Assembly (NCBI GenBank): GCA_037013685.1
Contig: CM072897.1
Span: 16,538,643-16,602,642 of the forward strand
DNA length: 64,000 bases
Reading direction: 5' to 3'
Origin: Acridotheres tristis
Taxonomy: Eukaryota; Chordata; Aves; Passeriformes; Sturnidae
The position numbers and the translations under genes were made by a program. This document shows, piece after piece, positions 63,301-64,000 of this stretch. The notes below the pieces were generated by a model. The model made no database searches and was not told the origin of the DNA. It saw only the letters and a program-made list of their open reading frames with translations. The first letter of the stretch is position 1; each line of letters starts with the position of its first letter.

Positions 63301-63483
63301 CCTGAAAAGAGTGACCATAAGTGTGAGGAGTGGGGTAGAAATCAGTGTGAATACTACAAGAGCCAGAGAATATTGTAAAGAAAGCATTTTTTTCTACATT
63401 ACCAGTATTTGTTCACGGGAGCCATGATAATACATTTTGCTGTGTATGTTCCAGTAAGCACTGAGGCTGTTCAGGCACAAAAG
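3236..63483 (-). CDS. VPS13C: VPS13C, intermembrane lipid transfer protein (5'-partial, 75 coding exons)
   Basis: This is a very long rod-shaped protein that moves phospholipids along a hydrophobic groove between the endoplasmic reticulum and late endosomes/lysosomes or lipid droplets; loss in humans causes early-onset parkinsonism (family knowledge). The joined exons give 3,506 residues, against about 3,750 in human, and lack only about 244 N-terminal residues that lie off the right edge. Visible in order: groove repeats (e1-e46) with an 11-exon tandem duplication, an FFAT-like motif in e17, an adaptor-binding VAB region with recurrent Asn (e47-e59), a glycine-rich ATG2_C-like region (e66-e71) and a PH-like C terminus (e72-e75). 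VPS13C rather than VPS13A is chosen because of the internal duplication, the greater length and closer residue agreement with the human protein as I recall it. All splice phases agree and no stop interrupts the frame. An RNA-seq assembly would confirm exon junctions. Confidence 0.97.
4691..4774 (-). CDS. VPS13C: VPS13C exon e74 (PH-like domain)
   Basis: Residues 3450-3477, phase 0 at both ends. [20 protein letters not shown] then LQDEATAR, matching human CVRKVYLKDTATAER in outline. Acceptor tgcag, donor gtatat. Confidence 0.92.
5038..5161 (-). CDS. VPS13C: VPS13C exon e73 (PH-like domain)
   Basis: Residues 3408-3449. [20 protein letters not shown] and [20 protein letters not shown] correspond to the human PH-like strands. 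Acceptor aacag, donor gtaaga. Confidence 0.95.
6145..6236 (-). CDS. VPS13C: VPS13C exon e72 (PH-like domain)
   Basis: Residues 3378-3407 plus two bases. [20 protein letters not shown] and IVTNR fit the human segment. Two open frames here in other frames are shadows. Acceptor ttcag, donor gtattc. Confidence 0.93.
6237..11929. other. VPS13C: Largest intron (e71-e72), 5.7 kb
   Basis: Mostly AT-rich unique-looking sequence with A-rich runs at 10072-10110 and 10155-10170, and a GC-rich island at about 8930-9370. No family-matching exon was seen. Human VPS13C is reported to have alternative C-termini (recalled), so an alternative terminal exon cannot be excluded here. Confidence 0.7.
8930..9370. 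other. GC-rich island of unknown nature inside intron
   Basis: Bases 8941-9000 are 44 of 60 G/C, in an otherwise AT-rich intron. Overlapping open frames exist on both strands (up to 132 codons), explained by the low stop frequency in GC-rich DNA. It has no recognisable protein family and no clear CR1 signature. It could be a decayed repeat or a regulatory element. Confidence 0.45.
11930..12044 (-). CDS. VPS13C: VPS13C exon e71
   Basis: Residues 3339-3377. [20 protein letters not shown] and [12 protein letters not shown]. Acceptor ggcag, donor gtatgt. Followed by the largest intron (5.7 kb). Reading through the donor would end the protein five residues later. Confidence 0.97.
12659..12782 (-). 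CDS. VPS13C: VPS13C exon e70
   Basis: Residues 3298-3338 plus two bases. [20 protein letters not shown] and [16 protein letters not shown] are near-invariant in VPS13 proteins. Acceptor aaag, donor gtacag. Confidence 0.97.
13805..13850 (-). CDS. VPS13C: VPS13C exon e69 (46-nt microexon)
   Basis: Residues 3283-3297 plus one base. [15 protein letters not shown]. It is the shortest exon in the window and is recognised by exact family match and phase. Acceptor tttag, donor gtaagg. Confidence 0.96.
14376..14539 (-). CDS. VPS13C: VPS13C exon e68
   Basis: Residues 3228-3282. Gly/Ala-rich amphipathic segment [19 protein letters not shown], then [20 protein letters not shown] and GGKGLLR. The open frame runs past the donor (AGG|gtatgg), but family sequence resumes only in e69. 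Acceptor ctcag. Confidence 0.96.
14687..14762 (-). CDS. VPS13C: VPS13C exon e67
   Basis: Residues 3203-3227 plus one base. [25 protein letters not shown]. Acceptor tttag, donor gtatgt. Confidence 0.96.
15014..15127 (-). CDS. VPS13C: VPS13C exon e66 (start of ATG2_C-like region)
   Basis: Residues 3165-3202. [20 protein letters not shown] and [15 protein letters not shown] are a signature shared by VPS13 and ATG2 C-termini, linked to lipid-droplet and membrane binding. Acceptor tttag, donor gtatga. Confidence 0.97.
15341..15422 (-). CDS. VPS13C: VPS13C exon e65
   Basis: Residues 3137-3164. [17 protein letters not shown] and VIRHYSEQ. Acceptor ttcag, donor gtaagc. Confidence 0.94.
15703..15839 (-). 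CDS. VPS13C: VPS13C exon e64
   Basis: Residues 3092-3136 plus two bases. [31 protein letters not shown]. Acceptor gatag, donor gtaaga. The 113-codon plus-strand frame over it is a shadow. Confidence 0.95.
16288..16401 (-). CDS. VPS13C: VPS13C exon e63
   Basis: Residues 3054-3091. [17 protein letters not shown] and [13 protein letters not shown]. Acceptor accag, donor gtatgc. Confidence 0.95.
16719..16830 (-). CDS. VPS13C: VPS13C exon e62
   Basis: Residues 3016-3053. [20 protein letters not shown] and a TDPEAERQR tail. Acceptor tttag, donor gtaatg. Confidence 0.95.
17264..17333 (-). CDS. VPS13C: VPS13C exon e61
   Basis: Residues 2993-3015 plus two bases. [20 protein letters not shown]. Acceptor tttag, donor gtgagt. 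Confidence 0.94.
17423..17504 (-). CDS. VPS13C: VPS13C exon e60
   Basis: Residues 2966-2992 plus one base. [20 protein letters not shown] and KSIALDS match human. Acceptor tttag, donor gtaaga. Confidence 0.95.
18509..18649 (-). CDS. VPS13C: VPS13C exon e59
   Basis: Residues 2919-2965. [39 protein letters not shown]. Acceptor ttgcag, donor gtacca. Confidence 0.96.
19728..19878 (-). CDS. VPS13C: VPS13C exon e58
   Basis: Residues 2868-2918. [30 protein letters not shown]. Acceptor ttgcag, donor gtatgt. Confidence 0.95.
20199..20434 (-). CDS. VPS13C: VPS13C exon e57
   Basis: Residues 2790-2867 plus two bases. [26 protein letters not shown]-like ([13 protein letters not shown]) and ISYIGIT, all near-invariant in the family. 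Acceptor catag, donor gtattg. Confidence 0.97.
21372..21498 (-). CDS. VPS13C: VPS13C exon e56 (VAB)
   Basis: Residues 2747-2789. [17 protein letters not shown] and FGEHDLLK. Acceptor tgcag, donor gtaaat. Confidence 0.95.
21754..21887 (-). CDS. VPS13C: VPS13C exon e55 (VAB)
   Basis: Residues 2703-2746 plus two bases. [39 protein letters not shown] with a recurrent Asn. Acceptor tccag, donor gtaggt. Confidence 0.96.
22464..22592 (-). CDS. VPS13C: VPS13C exon e54 (VAB)
   Basis: Residues 2660-2702. [19 protein letters not shown] and [11 protein letters not shown] match human. Acceptor tccag, donor gtgaga. Confidence 0.95.
22941..23105 (-). CDS. VPS13C: VPS13C exon e53 (VAB)
   Basis: Residues 2605-2659. 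[31 protein letters not shown] and [10 protein letters not shown]. Acceptor aacag, donor gtaatg. Confidence 0.97.
23652..23756 (-). CDS. VPS13C: VPS13C exon e52 (VAB)
   Basis: Residues 2570-2604. [22 protein letters not shown] is nearly identical to human. Acceptor tgtag, donor gtaaga. No long open frame marks it; splice phases and homology do. Confidence 0.95.
24469..24858 (-). CDS. VPS13C: VPS13C exon e51 (VAB), longest exon
   Basis: Residues 2440-2569. [41 protein letters not shown] (recurrent Asn), [16 protein letters not shown] and [10 protein letters not shown]. Acceptor ctacag, donor gtatgc. Confidence 0.97.
26201..26495 (-). CDS. VPS13C: VPS13C exon e50 (VAB)
   Basis: Residues 2341-2439. 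[36 protein letters not shown] and [14 protein letters not shown] with another recurrent Asn. Acceptor ctacag, donor gtaagt. Confidence 0.97.
26701..26733. repeat. Short tandem duplication TGTCACAGAGAC
   Basis: Two copies start at 26701 and 26721 (20-bp period), in intron e49-e50, just 3' of the e49 donor. Confidence 0.8.
26760..26881 (-). CDS. VPS13C: VPS13C exon e49 (VAB)
   Basis: Residues 2301-2340 plus two bases. [14 protein letters not shown] (second recurrent Asn), [12 protein letters not shown]. Acceptor tctag, donor gtacat. Confidence 0.95.
27315..27472 (-). CDS. VPS13C: VPS13C exon e48, unusually GC-rich
   Basis: Residues 2248-2300. [34 protein letters not shown] match human. 99 of 158 bases are G or C, against mostly AT-rich neighbours. 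Acceptor ctcag, donor gtaaaa. The region binds adaptors carrying a Pro-x-Pro type motif in the family. Confidence 0.95.
27818..27886. repeat. Degenerate TAGCTATTACTA-type tandem repeat
   Basis: Imperfect copies of ATTAGTAGCT / TATTACTACT run in both orientations, so the stretch can partly fold on itself. Intronic (e47-e48). Confidence 0.6.
28339..28597 (-). CDS. VPS13C: VPS13C exon e47 (start of VAB region)
   Basis: Residues 2162-2247 plus one base. [15 protein letters not shown] carries the first recurrent Asn of the VAB adaptor-binding repeats; [15 protein letters not shown] follows. Acceptor ttacag, donor gtattg. Confidence 0.95.
29631..29786 (-). CDS. VPS13C: VPS13C exon e46
   Basis: Residues 2110-2161. 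[43 protein letters not shown]. Final strand group before the VAB region. Acceptor tttag, donor gtaacc. Confidence 0.96.
30202..30291 (-). CDS. VPS13C: VPS13C exon e45
   Basis: Residues 2080-2109. [20 protein letters not shown] and WNLKLE are almost invariant in VPS13A and VPS13C. Acceptor tttag, donor gtttgt. Confidence 0.96.
31418..31783 (-). CDS. VPS13C: VPS13C exon e44
   Basis: Residues 1958-2079, one of the longest exons. [33 protein letters not shown] and the family signature [17 protein letters not shown], then [11 protein letters not shown]. Acceptor tcaag, donor gtatgt. Confidence 0.97.
32269..32361 (-). CDS. VPS13C: VPS13C exon e43
   Basis: Residues 1927-1957, phase 0. [12 protein letters not shown] at the start (human VLQPCSLFMEK) and VTIEELTIK at the end. 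Acceptor ctcag, donor gtaaga. Confidence 0.92.
33090..33319 (-). CDS. VPS13C: VPS13C exon e42
   Basis: Residues 1850-1926. [49 protein letters not shown] and KNVTT match human. Acceptor cacag, donor gtaagg. Confidence 0.96.
33538..33776 (-). CDS. VPS13C: VPS13C exon e41
   Basis: Residues 1770-1849 plus one base. [36 protein letters not shown] and HFFMKSMP fit the groove module; a Gln/Ser/Lys loop follows. Acceptor tccag, donor gtctgt. Confidence 0.95.
34320..34486 (-). CDS. VPS13C: VPS13C exon e40
   Basis: Residues 1715-1769 plus two bases. [34 protein letters not shown]. Acceptor gtgcag. The open frame continues upstream into the intron, but the human match begins only at this acceptor. 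Donor gtaggt. Confidence 0.95.
35426..35556 (-). CDS. VPS13C: VPS13C exon e39
   Basis: Residues 1671-1714. [21 protein letters not shown] matches the human QFDFHFDSLSIILYN segment; the N-terminal part is a variable linker. Acceptor gacag, donor gtttgt. Confidence 0.93.
36390..36546 (-). CDS. VPS13C: VPS13C exon e38 (end of block B)
   Basis: Residues 1619-1670 plus one base. [20 protein letters not shown] is conserved, then a Gly/Ser/Lys-rich linker. Acceptor ttacag, donor gtatgt. A plus-strand open frame over it is a shadow. Confidence 0.94.
37589..37733 (-). CDS. VPS13C: VPS13C exon e37 (block B)
   Basis: Residues 1570-1618. [22 protein letters not shown] and IKGDLKPMQ match human. Acceptor ttcag, donor gtagta. 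Confidence 0.95.
38114..38418 (-). CDS. VPS13C: VPS13C exon e36 (block B)
   Basis: Residues 1469-1569 plus two bases; 305 nt, as in e25. Ala-rich helix ([19 protein letters not shown]), strand [24 protein letters not shown] and [11 protein letters not shown]. Acceptor aacag, donor gtaaac. Confidence 0.97.
38855..39022 (-). CDS. VPS13C: VPS13C exon e35 (block B)
   Basis: Residues 1413-1468; 168 nt, as in e24. [29 protein letters not shown] and [16 protein letters not shown]. Acceptor ttccag, donor gtaaga. Confidence 0.96.
39434..39537 (-). CDS. VPS13C: VPS13C exon e34 (block B)
   Basis: Residues 1378-1412; 104 nt, as in e23. [25 protein letters not shown] and TIHKK. Acceptor ttcag, donor gtgatg. 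Confidence 0.94.
40057..40173 (-). CDS. VPS13C: VPS13C exon e33 (block B)
   Basis: Residues 1339-1377 plus one base; 117 nt, as in e22. [19 protein letters not shown] and RIADIRIRG match the human segment. Acceptor tccag, donor gtaagg. Confidence 0.95.
41102..41267 (-). CDS. VPS13C: VPS13C exon e32 (block B), two possible donors
   Basis: Residues 1284-1338 plus one base. [20 protein letters not shown], then a Lys/Asp-rich loop. The donor is read as CCAG|gtggtg; a second gt three bases further is in the same phase and would add one Gly. Acceptor tttag. Confidence 0.9.
42328..42387 (-). CDS. VPS13C: VPS13C exon e31 (block B)
   Basis: Residues 1264-1283; 60 nt, phase 0, the same as e20. [20 protein letters not shown]. 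Acceptor cttag, donor gtaagt. Confidence 0.93.
43174..43253 (-). CDS. VPS13C: VPS13C exon e30 (block B)
   Basis: Residues 1237-1263. [14 protein letters not shown] and HLLKIEYIK. Paralogous to e19. Acceptor ttgcag, donor gtttca (weak consensus). Confidence 0.93.
43915..44071 (-). CDS. VPS13C: VPS13C exon e29 (block B)
   Basis: Residues 1185-1236 plus one base. [29 protein letters not shown] and [10 protein letters not shown] match human. Paralogous to e18. Acceptor tcaag, donor gtaagt. Confidence 0.95.
44275..44830 (+). mobile_element. LTR-like endogenous retrovirus fragment in intron e28-e29 (approximate ends)
   Basis: About 550 bp within an 846-bp intron differs in character from its surroundings. 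It begins near a TG at 44275, has a GGGGGAGGAGCC purine/GC stretch around 44400, a TAAATAAAA box at 44426-44434, GC-richer repeated Glu/Gln-codon-like text at 44460-44640, then a T-rich segment. I recognise it as a passerine ERV LTR type by memory of similar sequences. No internal gag/pol/env reading frame is present, so it is a solo or truncated LTR. It is oriented opposite to VPS13C. I could not find a convincing target-site duplication, so the ends are uncertain. Confidence 0.65.
44918..45051 (-). CDS. VPS13C: VPS13C exon e28 (start of block B)
   Basis: Residues 1140-1184. A charged linker ([13 protein letters not shown]) leads into [13 protein letters not shown], which matches human. Acceptor tccag, donor gtatgt. 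Equivalent to the second half of e17, but without an FFAT motif. Confidence 0.93.
45511..45619 (-). CDS. VPS13C: VPS13C exon e27 (end of block A)
   Basis: Residues 1104-1139 plus one base. [23 protein letters not shown] is conserved; the tail ([12 protein letters not shown]) is a variable linker. The donor is AAG|gtcaga, chosen because only it gives the phase needed by e28. Acceptor ttttag. Confidence 0.87.
46308..46455 (-). CDS. VPS13C: VPS13C exon e26 (block A)
   Basis: Residues 1054-1103. [20 protein letters not shown] and [13 protein letters not shown] match human. Paralogous to e37, one codon longer. Acceptor tcaag, donor gtaagt. Confidence 0.94.
46702..47006 (-). CDS. VPS13C: VPS13C exon e25 (block A)
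   Basis: Residues 953-1053 plus two bases; 305 nt, the same as e36. Carries the module signature: Ala-rich helix ([20 protein letters not shown]), the strand and turn [12 protein letters not shown], then [11 protein letters not shown] and [17 protein letters not shown]. Acceptor ttctag, donor gtacag. Confidence 0.97.
47750..47917 (-). CDS. VPS13C: VPS13C exon e24 (block A)
   Basis: Residues 897-952; 168 nt, as in e35. [23 protein letters not shown] and [17 protein letters not shown]. Acceptor ttctag, donor gtaagt. Confidence 0.96.
48218..48321 (-). CDS. VPS13C: VPS13C exon e23 (block A)
   Basis: Residues 862-896; 104 nt, as in e34. [24 protein letters not shown] and the THKK-like end fit the family. 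Acceptor ttgcag, donor gtactc. Confidence 0.94.
48573..48606. repeat. 18-bp tandem duplication (two copies, first 16 bases identical)
   Basis: AAAATATGTTACTATA occurs at 48573-48588 and again at 48591-48606. Intronic (e22-e23). Confidence 0.85.
49139..49170. repeat. AAAT/AAAC simple repeat
   Basis: Imperfect (AAATAAAC)-like run in intron e22-e23. Confidence 0.7.
49267..49383 (-). CDS. VPS13C: VPS13C exon e22 (block A)
   Basis: Residues 823-861 plus one base; 117 nt, identical in length and phase to e33. [19 protein letters not shown] and NIAEIKIQG. Acceptor tctag, donor gtatta. Confidence 0.95.
49539..49692 (-). CDS. VPS13C: VPS13C exon e21 (block A)
   Basis: Residues 772-822 plus one base. 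[20 protein letters not shown] is a conserved groove helix/strand; the rest is a Ser/Lys/Glu-rich loop. Paralogous to e32. Acceptor caacag, donor gtacag. Confidence 0.94.
50641..50680. repeat. Perfect 20-bp tandem duplication
   Basis: Bases 50641-50660 are repeated exactly at 50661-50680, with no interruption. Intronic (e20-e21). Confidence 0.95.
51035..51094 (-). CDS. VPS13C: VPS13C exon e20 (block A)
   Basis: Residues 752-771; 60 nt, phase 0 on both sides, the same size as paralogous e31. [12 protein letters not shown] aligns with [12 protein letters not shown] of e31. Acceptor tttcag, donor gtgagt. Confidence 0.93.
51271..51347 (-). CDS. VPS13C: VPS13C exon e19 (block A)
   Basis: Residues 726-751. 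[21 protein letters not shown] matches human almost exactly; paralogous to e30. Acceptor ttacag, donor gtatac. Confidence 0.95.
51751..51904 (-). CDS. VPS13C: VPS13C exon e18 (block A)
   Basis: Residues 675-725 plus one base. [20 protein letters not shown] and [11 protein letters not shown]; paralogous to e29 ([15 protein letters not shown]). Acceptor tccag, donor gtaata. Confidence 0.95.
52456..52595 (-). CDS. VPS13C: VPS13C exon e17, FFAT-like motif and start of duplicated block copy A
   Basis: Residues 628-674. Begins with an acidic Ser/Glu stretch and a DYFDFEE heptad in the position of the human FFAT motif that binds VAP on the ER. Ends [10 protein letters not shown], the start of the first duplicated groove block (compare [10 protein letters not shown] in e28). 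Acceptor tgtag, donor gtatgt. Confidence 0.93.
52564..52584 (-). other. VPS13C: FFAT-like VAP-binding motif, residue 5 changed
   Basis: Residues 632-638 read D-Y-F-D-F-E-E with acidic residues just upstream. Human VPS13C has E-Y-F-D-A-E-D here as I recall it. The aromatic pair at positions 2-3 and Asp4 are kept, but the usual small residue at position 5 is Phe (codon TTT). Confidence 0.75.
53306..53384 (-). CDS. VPS13C: VPS13C exon e16
   Basis: Residues 602-627 plus one base. Proline-rich linker ahead of the FFAT motif, with [11 protein letters not shown] corresponding to human GTKGLLGTSLL. Weakly conserved; assigned by phase and position. Acceptor ctccag, donor gtaaga. Confidence 0.85.
53679..53808 (-). 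CDS. VPS13C: VPS13C exon e15, atypical acceptor context
   Basis: Residues 558-601. [20 protein letters not shown] matches the family. The acceptor is preceded by t-rich then a-rich sequence (tttttaaaaaag), so the pyrimidine tract is set back from the AG. Donor gtaagc. Confidence 0.92.
54158..54275 (-). CDS. VPS13C: VPS13C exon e14
   Basis: Residues 519-557 plus two bases. [20 protein letters not shown] matches human. A longer overlapping open frame here is in another frame and is a shadow. Acceptor tttcag, donor gtaatg. Confidence 0.93.
54902..55028 (-). CDS. VPS13C: VPS13C exon e13
   Basis: Residues 477-518 plus one base. A serine-rich start is followed by [17 protein letters not shown] and NVQLLFGRP, matching the human protein. 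Acceptor gtttag, donor gtaagg. Confidence 0.93.
55723..55859 (-). CDS. VPS13C: VPS13C exon e12
   Basis: Residues 431-476. [19 protein letters not shown] is a core groove motif (strand, then the VVPQ turn) that recurs in later modules as APVIVIPQS. Ends [10 protein letters not shown]. Acceptor tttaag, donor gtatat. Confidence 0.95.
56213..56327 (-). CDS. VPS13C: VPS13C exon e11
   Basis: Residues 393-430 plus one base. [15 protein letters not shown] and [12 protein letters not shown] are near-identical to the human protein. The acceptor lies directly after a run of T on the coding strand (poly-A on the plus strand near 56331-56345). Donor gtaaga. Confidence 0.94.
56494..56686 (-). CDS. VPS13C: VPS13C exon e10
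   Basis: Residues 328-392. [20 protein letters not shown] and QPVEVKYDA match human. Groove strands with acidic loops ([10 protein letters not shown]). Acceptor ctttag, donor gtgagt. Confidence 0.94.
57855..57997 (-). CDS. VPS13C: VPS13C exon e9
   Basis: Residues 281-327 plus two bases. Begins [17 protein letters not shown], an alternating hydrophobic beta pattern typical of the groove, and ends [11 protein letters not shown]. Acceptor cactag, donor gtaatt. Confidence 0.93.
58594..58688 (-). CDS. VPS13C: VPS13C exon e8
   Basis: Residues 249-280. [16 protein letters not shown] is a strongly conserved VPS13 stretch and the exon ends SLPKQ. Acceptor ttttag, donor gtaagc. Confidence 0.93.
59258..59393 (-). 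CDS. VPS13C: VPS13C exon e7
   Basis: Residues 204-248 plus one base. Starts [11 protein letters not shown] and contains a GGWFGGFWS aromatic-glycine motif flanked by Lys/Glu-rich, probably disordered sequence. Corresponds to the human GGWFSGLWG segment. Acceptor tgtag, donor gtaagt. Confidence 0.92.
59988..60050 (-). CDS. VPS13C: VPS13C exon e6
   Basis: Residues 183-203, phase 0 at both ends. [16 protein letters not shown] matches the family and looks like an amphipathic helix. Acceptor tgtag, donor gtaagg. Confidence 0.92.
60511..60682 (-). CDS. VPS13C: VPS13C exon e5
   Basis: Residues 125-182. The Trp pair at the start, [17 protein letters not shown], and the basic HRQLLKSYK run are family hallmarks. 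Acceptor ttgtag, donor gtatga. The Trp-rich segment is conserved between VPS13A and VPS13C. Confidence 0.94.
61331..61437 (-). CDS. VPS13C: VPS13C exon e4
   Basis: Residues 90-124 plus two bases of a Trp codon. Begins [14 protein letters not shown], a near-invariant VPS13 stretch, and includes NAPYRRFRP. Acceptor gttcag, donor gtaagc. It is read in a different frame from the longest open frame on the opposite strand, which is a shadow. Confidence 0.92.
62299..62426 (-). CDS. VPS13C: VPS13C exon e3, ending at a GC donor
   Basis: Residues 47-89. [13 protein letters not shown] and the IEFTKPQ end match the family. The acceptor is cttcaag; the next donor reads CAG|gcaagt, so the following intron is of the GC-AG class. 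Reading on gives a non-family tail, whereas splicing to e4 restores Y-L-S-M-I-D, so the GC donor is supported by phase and homology. Confidence 0.9.
62722..62779 (-). CDS. VPS13C: VPS13C exon e2
   Basis: Residues 28-46 plus one base; acceptor ttacag, donor gtaagt. DQLK and PEDYQY align with the human segment, but the middle is poorly conserved, as expected for a surface loop. It is too short to appear as an open frame alone; phases on both sides fix it. Confidence 0.88.
63403..63483 (-). CDS. VPS13C: VPS13C exon e1 (first coding exon seen)
   Basis: Encodes residues 1-27 of the partial product, phase 0 to phase 0, between a gtgcag acceptor and a gtaatg donor. LNSLSAYWN and GSREQIL match the human protein near residue 250. 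It belongs to the groove just after the N-terminal chorein domain. The preceding exon is not in the window. Confidence 0.92.
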
Positions 63484-64000
63484 CTGCACGGGAAAGAAAA
63501 CATGCAACGAACTGCATACTCTGTATTCAACCCATCCTACAAACTTGGCTTTCCATTTGTGAAAACAGAAAACATATGAAAGCAGACTAGACAGCAAATG
63601 AACCATTAGCATTGAGATGTATTTAATCTGACAATAGTATTTTGAAATTATAATTGAATTGCAAGTTCTTAAAGCACATGTTCATGCACATCTGTTAAAC
63701 GTGACCCTGGATTACTGGGGCAAGGGTGCAGAAAACTGGTACTTGGCCTAATAAAGAAGCCAGGACTATTAAACCCTTCTTATATTGTTCCTGTAATTCC
63801 TTAGATCTCTGCATACTCCTTTCTGCACAGGCTCTGGGGCTGCTTCAGGAGGTGGGCAGGGAGAACAAAGATTCTGCTTACCTCCCAGAATGCAATTTAC
63901 ACTAGGAATACAAATTAGATTAAGAAAAGGTAATTTGACAATCTCTTCAAAATCACAGTTTCCACATAGGCTTGTGGTACAGTGCATTGAACAAGGGGAT

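Larger units (their letters stand above)
45052..64000. other. VPS13C: Introns e1-e28 longer than 300 bp and the right edge
   Basis: Includes 45052-45510, 45620-46307, 47007-47749, 48322-49266, 49693-51034, 51905-52455, 52596-53305, 54276-54901, 55029-55722, 56687-57854, 57998-58593, 58689-59257, 59394-59987, 60683-61330, 61438-62298, 62780-63402 and 63484-64000. A few short tandem repeats are listed separately. No further exon was convincing beyond 63483. Confidence 0.65.

Noticed and set aside
3236..63483. Assignment to VPS13A
   Set aside because: VPS13A lacks the internal duplicated block and is about 580 residues shorter, and the C-terminal and VAB sequences here are closer to VPS13C.
63860..63925. 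Possible exon ending in GGGAG|gtaagc near the right edge
   Set aside because: The acceptor-to-donor stretch is about 20 bases and its translation does not match the VPS13C sequence expected upstream of e1.
1..64000. CRISPR array, bacterial operon, tRNA or rRNA genes, or a novel multi-gene system
   Set aside because: None are visible. The window is a single vertebrate gene with introns.

Overview
The window is vertebrate, very probably from a songbird. It is intron-rich and AT-rich, with short coding exons flanked by GT/AG splice sites. It carries a plus-strand LTR-like insertion (about 44275-44830) that I recognise as a passerine endogenous-retrovirus LTR type. That family assignment is from memory and unsearched.

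Nearly everything here is one gene on the minus strand: the vertebrate lipid-transfer protein gene VPS13C. I traced 75 consecutive coding exons by hand, from 63483 at the 5' side to the stop codon at 3236-3238. They total 10,521 nt, i.e. 3,506 residues plus stop, with every splice phase compatible and no frameshift or internal stop. Compared with human VPS13C (about 3,750 residues, recalled), only about the first 244 residues, including the N-terminal chorein domain, lie beyond the right edge. Exons are numbered e1-e75 in transcription order and residues are numbered from e1.

Layout in the direction of transcription. 63483-53306 (e1-e16): N-terminal part of the hydrophobic lipid groove. 52595-45511 (e17-e27) and 45051-36390 (e28-e38): two tandem copies of an 11-exon block with matching exon sizes and phases, the first opening with an FFAT-like ER-anchoring motif. 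35556-29631 (e39-e46): further groove. 28597-18509 (e47-e59): VAB adaptor-binding region with repeated asparagine-centred strands. 17504-11930 (e60-e71): last groove segment and the glycine-rich ATG2_C-like helical region. 6236-3236 (e72-e75): C-terminal PH-like domain. The 3' UTR follows, with AATAAA signals at 1671 and 240.

The known role of VPS13C is bulk phospholipid transfer between the endoplasmic reticulum and late endosomes/lysosomes or lipid droplets. The ER end is held by VAP through FFAT, and the far end by the VAB, ATG2_C and PH-like parts. I see no second protein-coding gene, RNA gene, CRISPR array or novel multi-gene system. The main points of interest are the internal tandem duplication, a changed FFAT core residue, a GC-AG intron, the antisense LTR, a GC-rich island in the largest intron, and a misleading open frame over the last exon.
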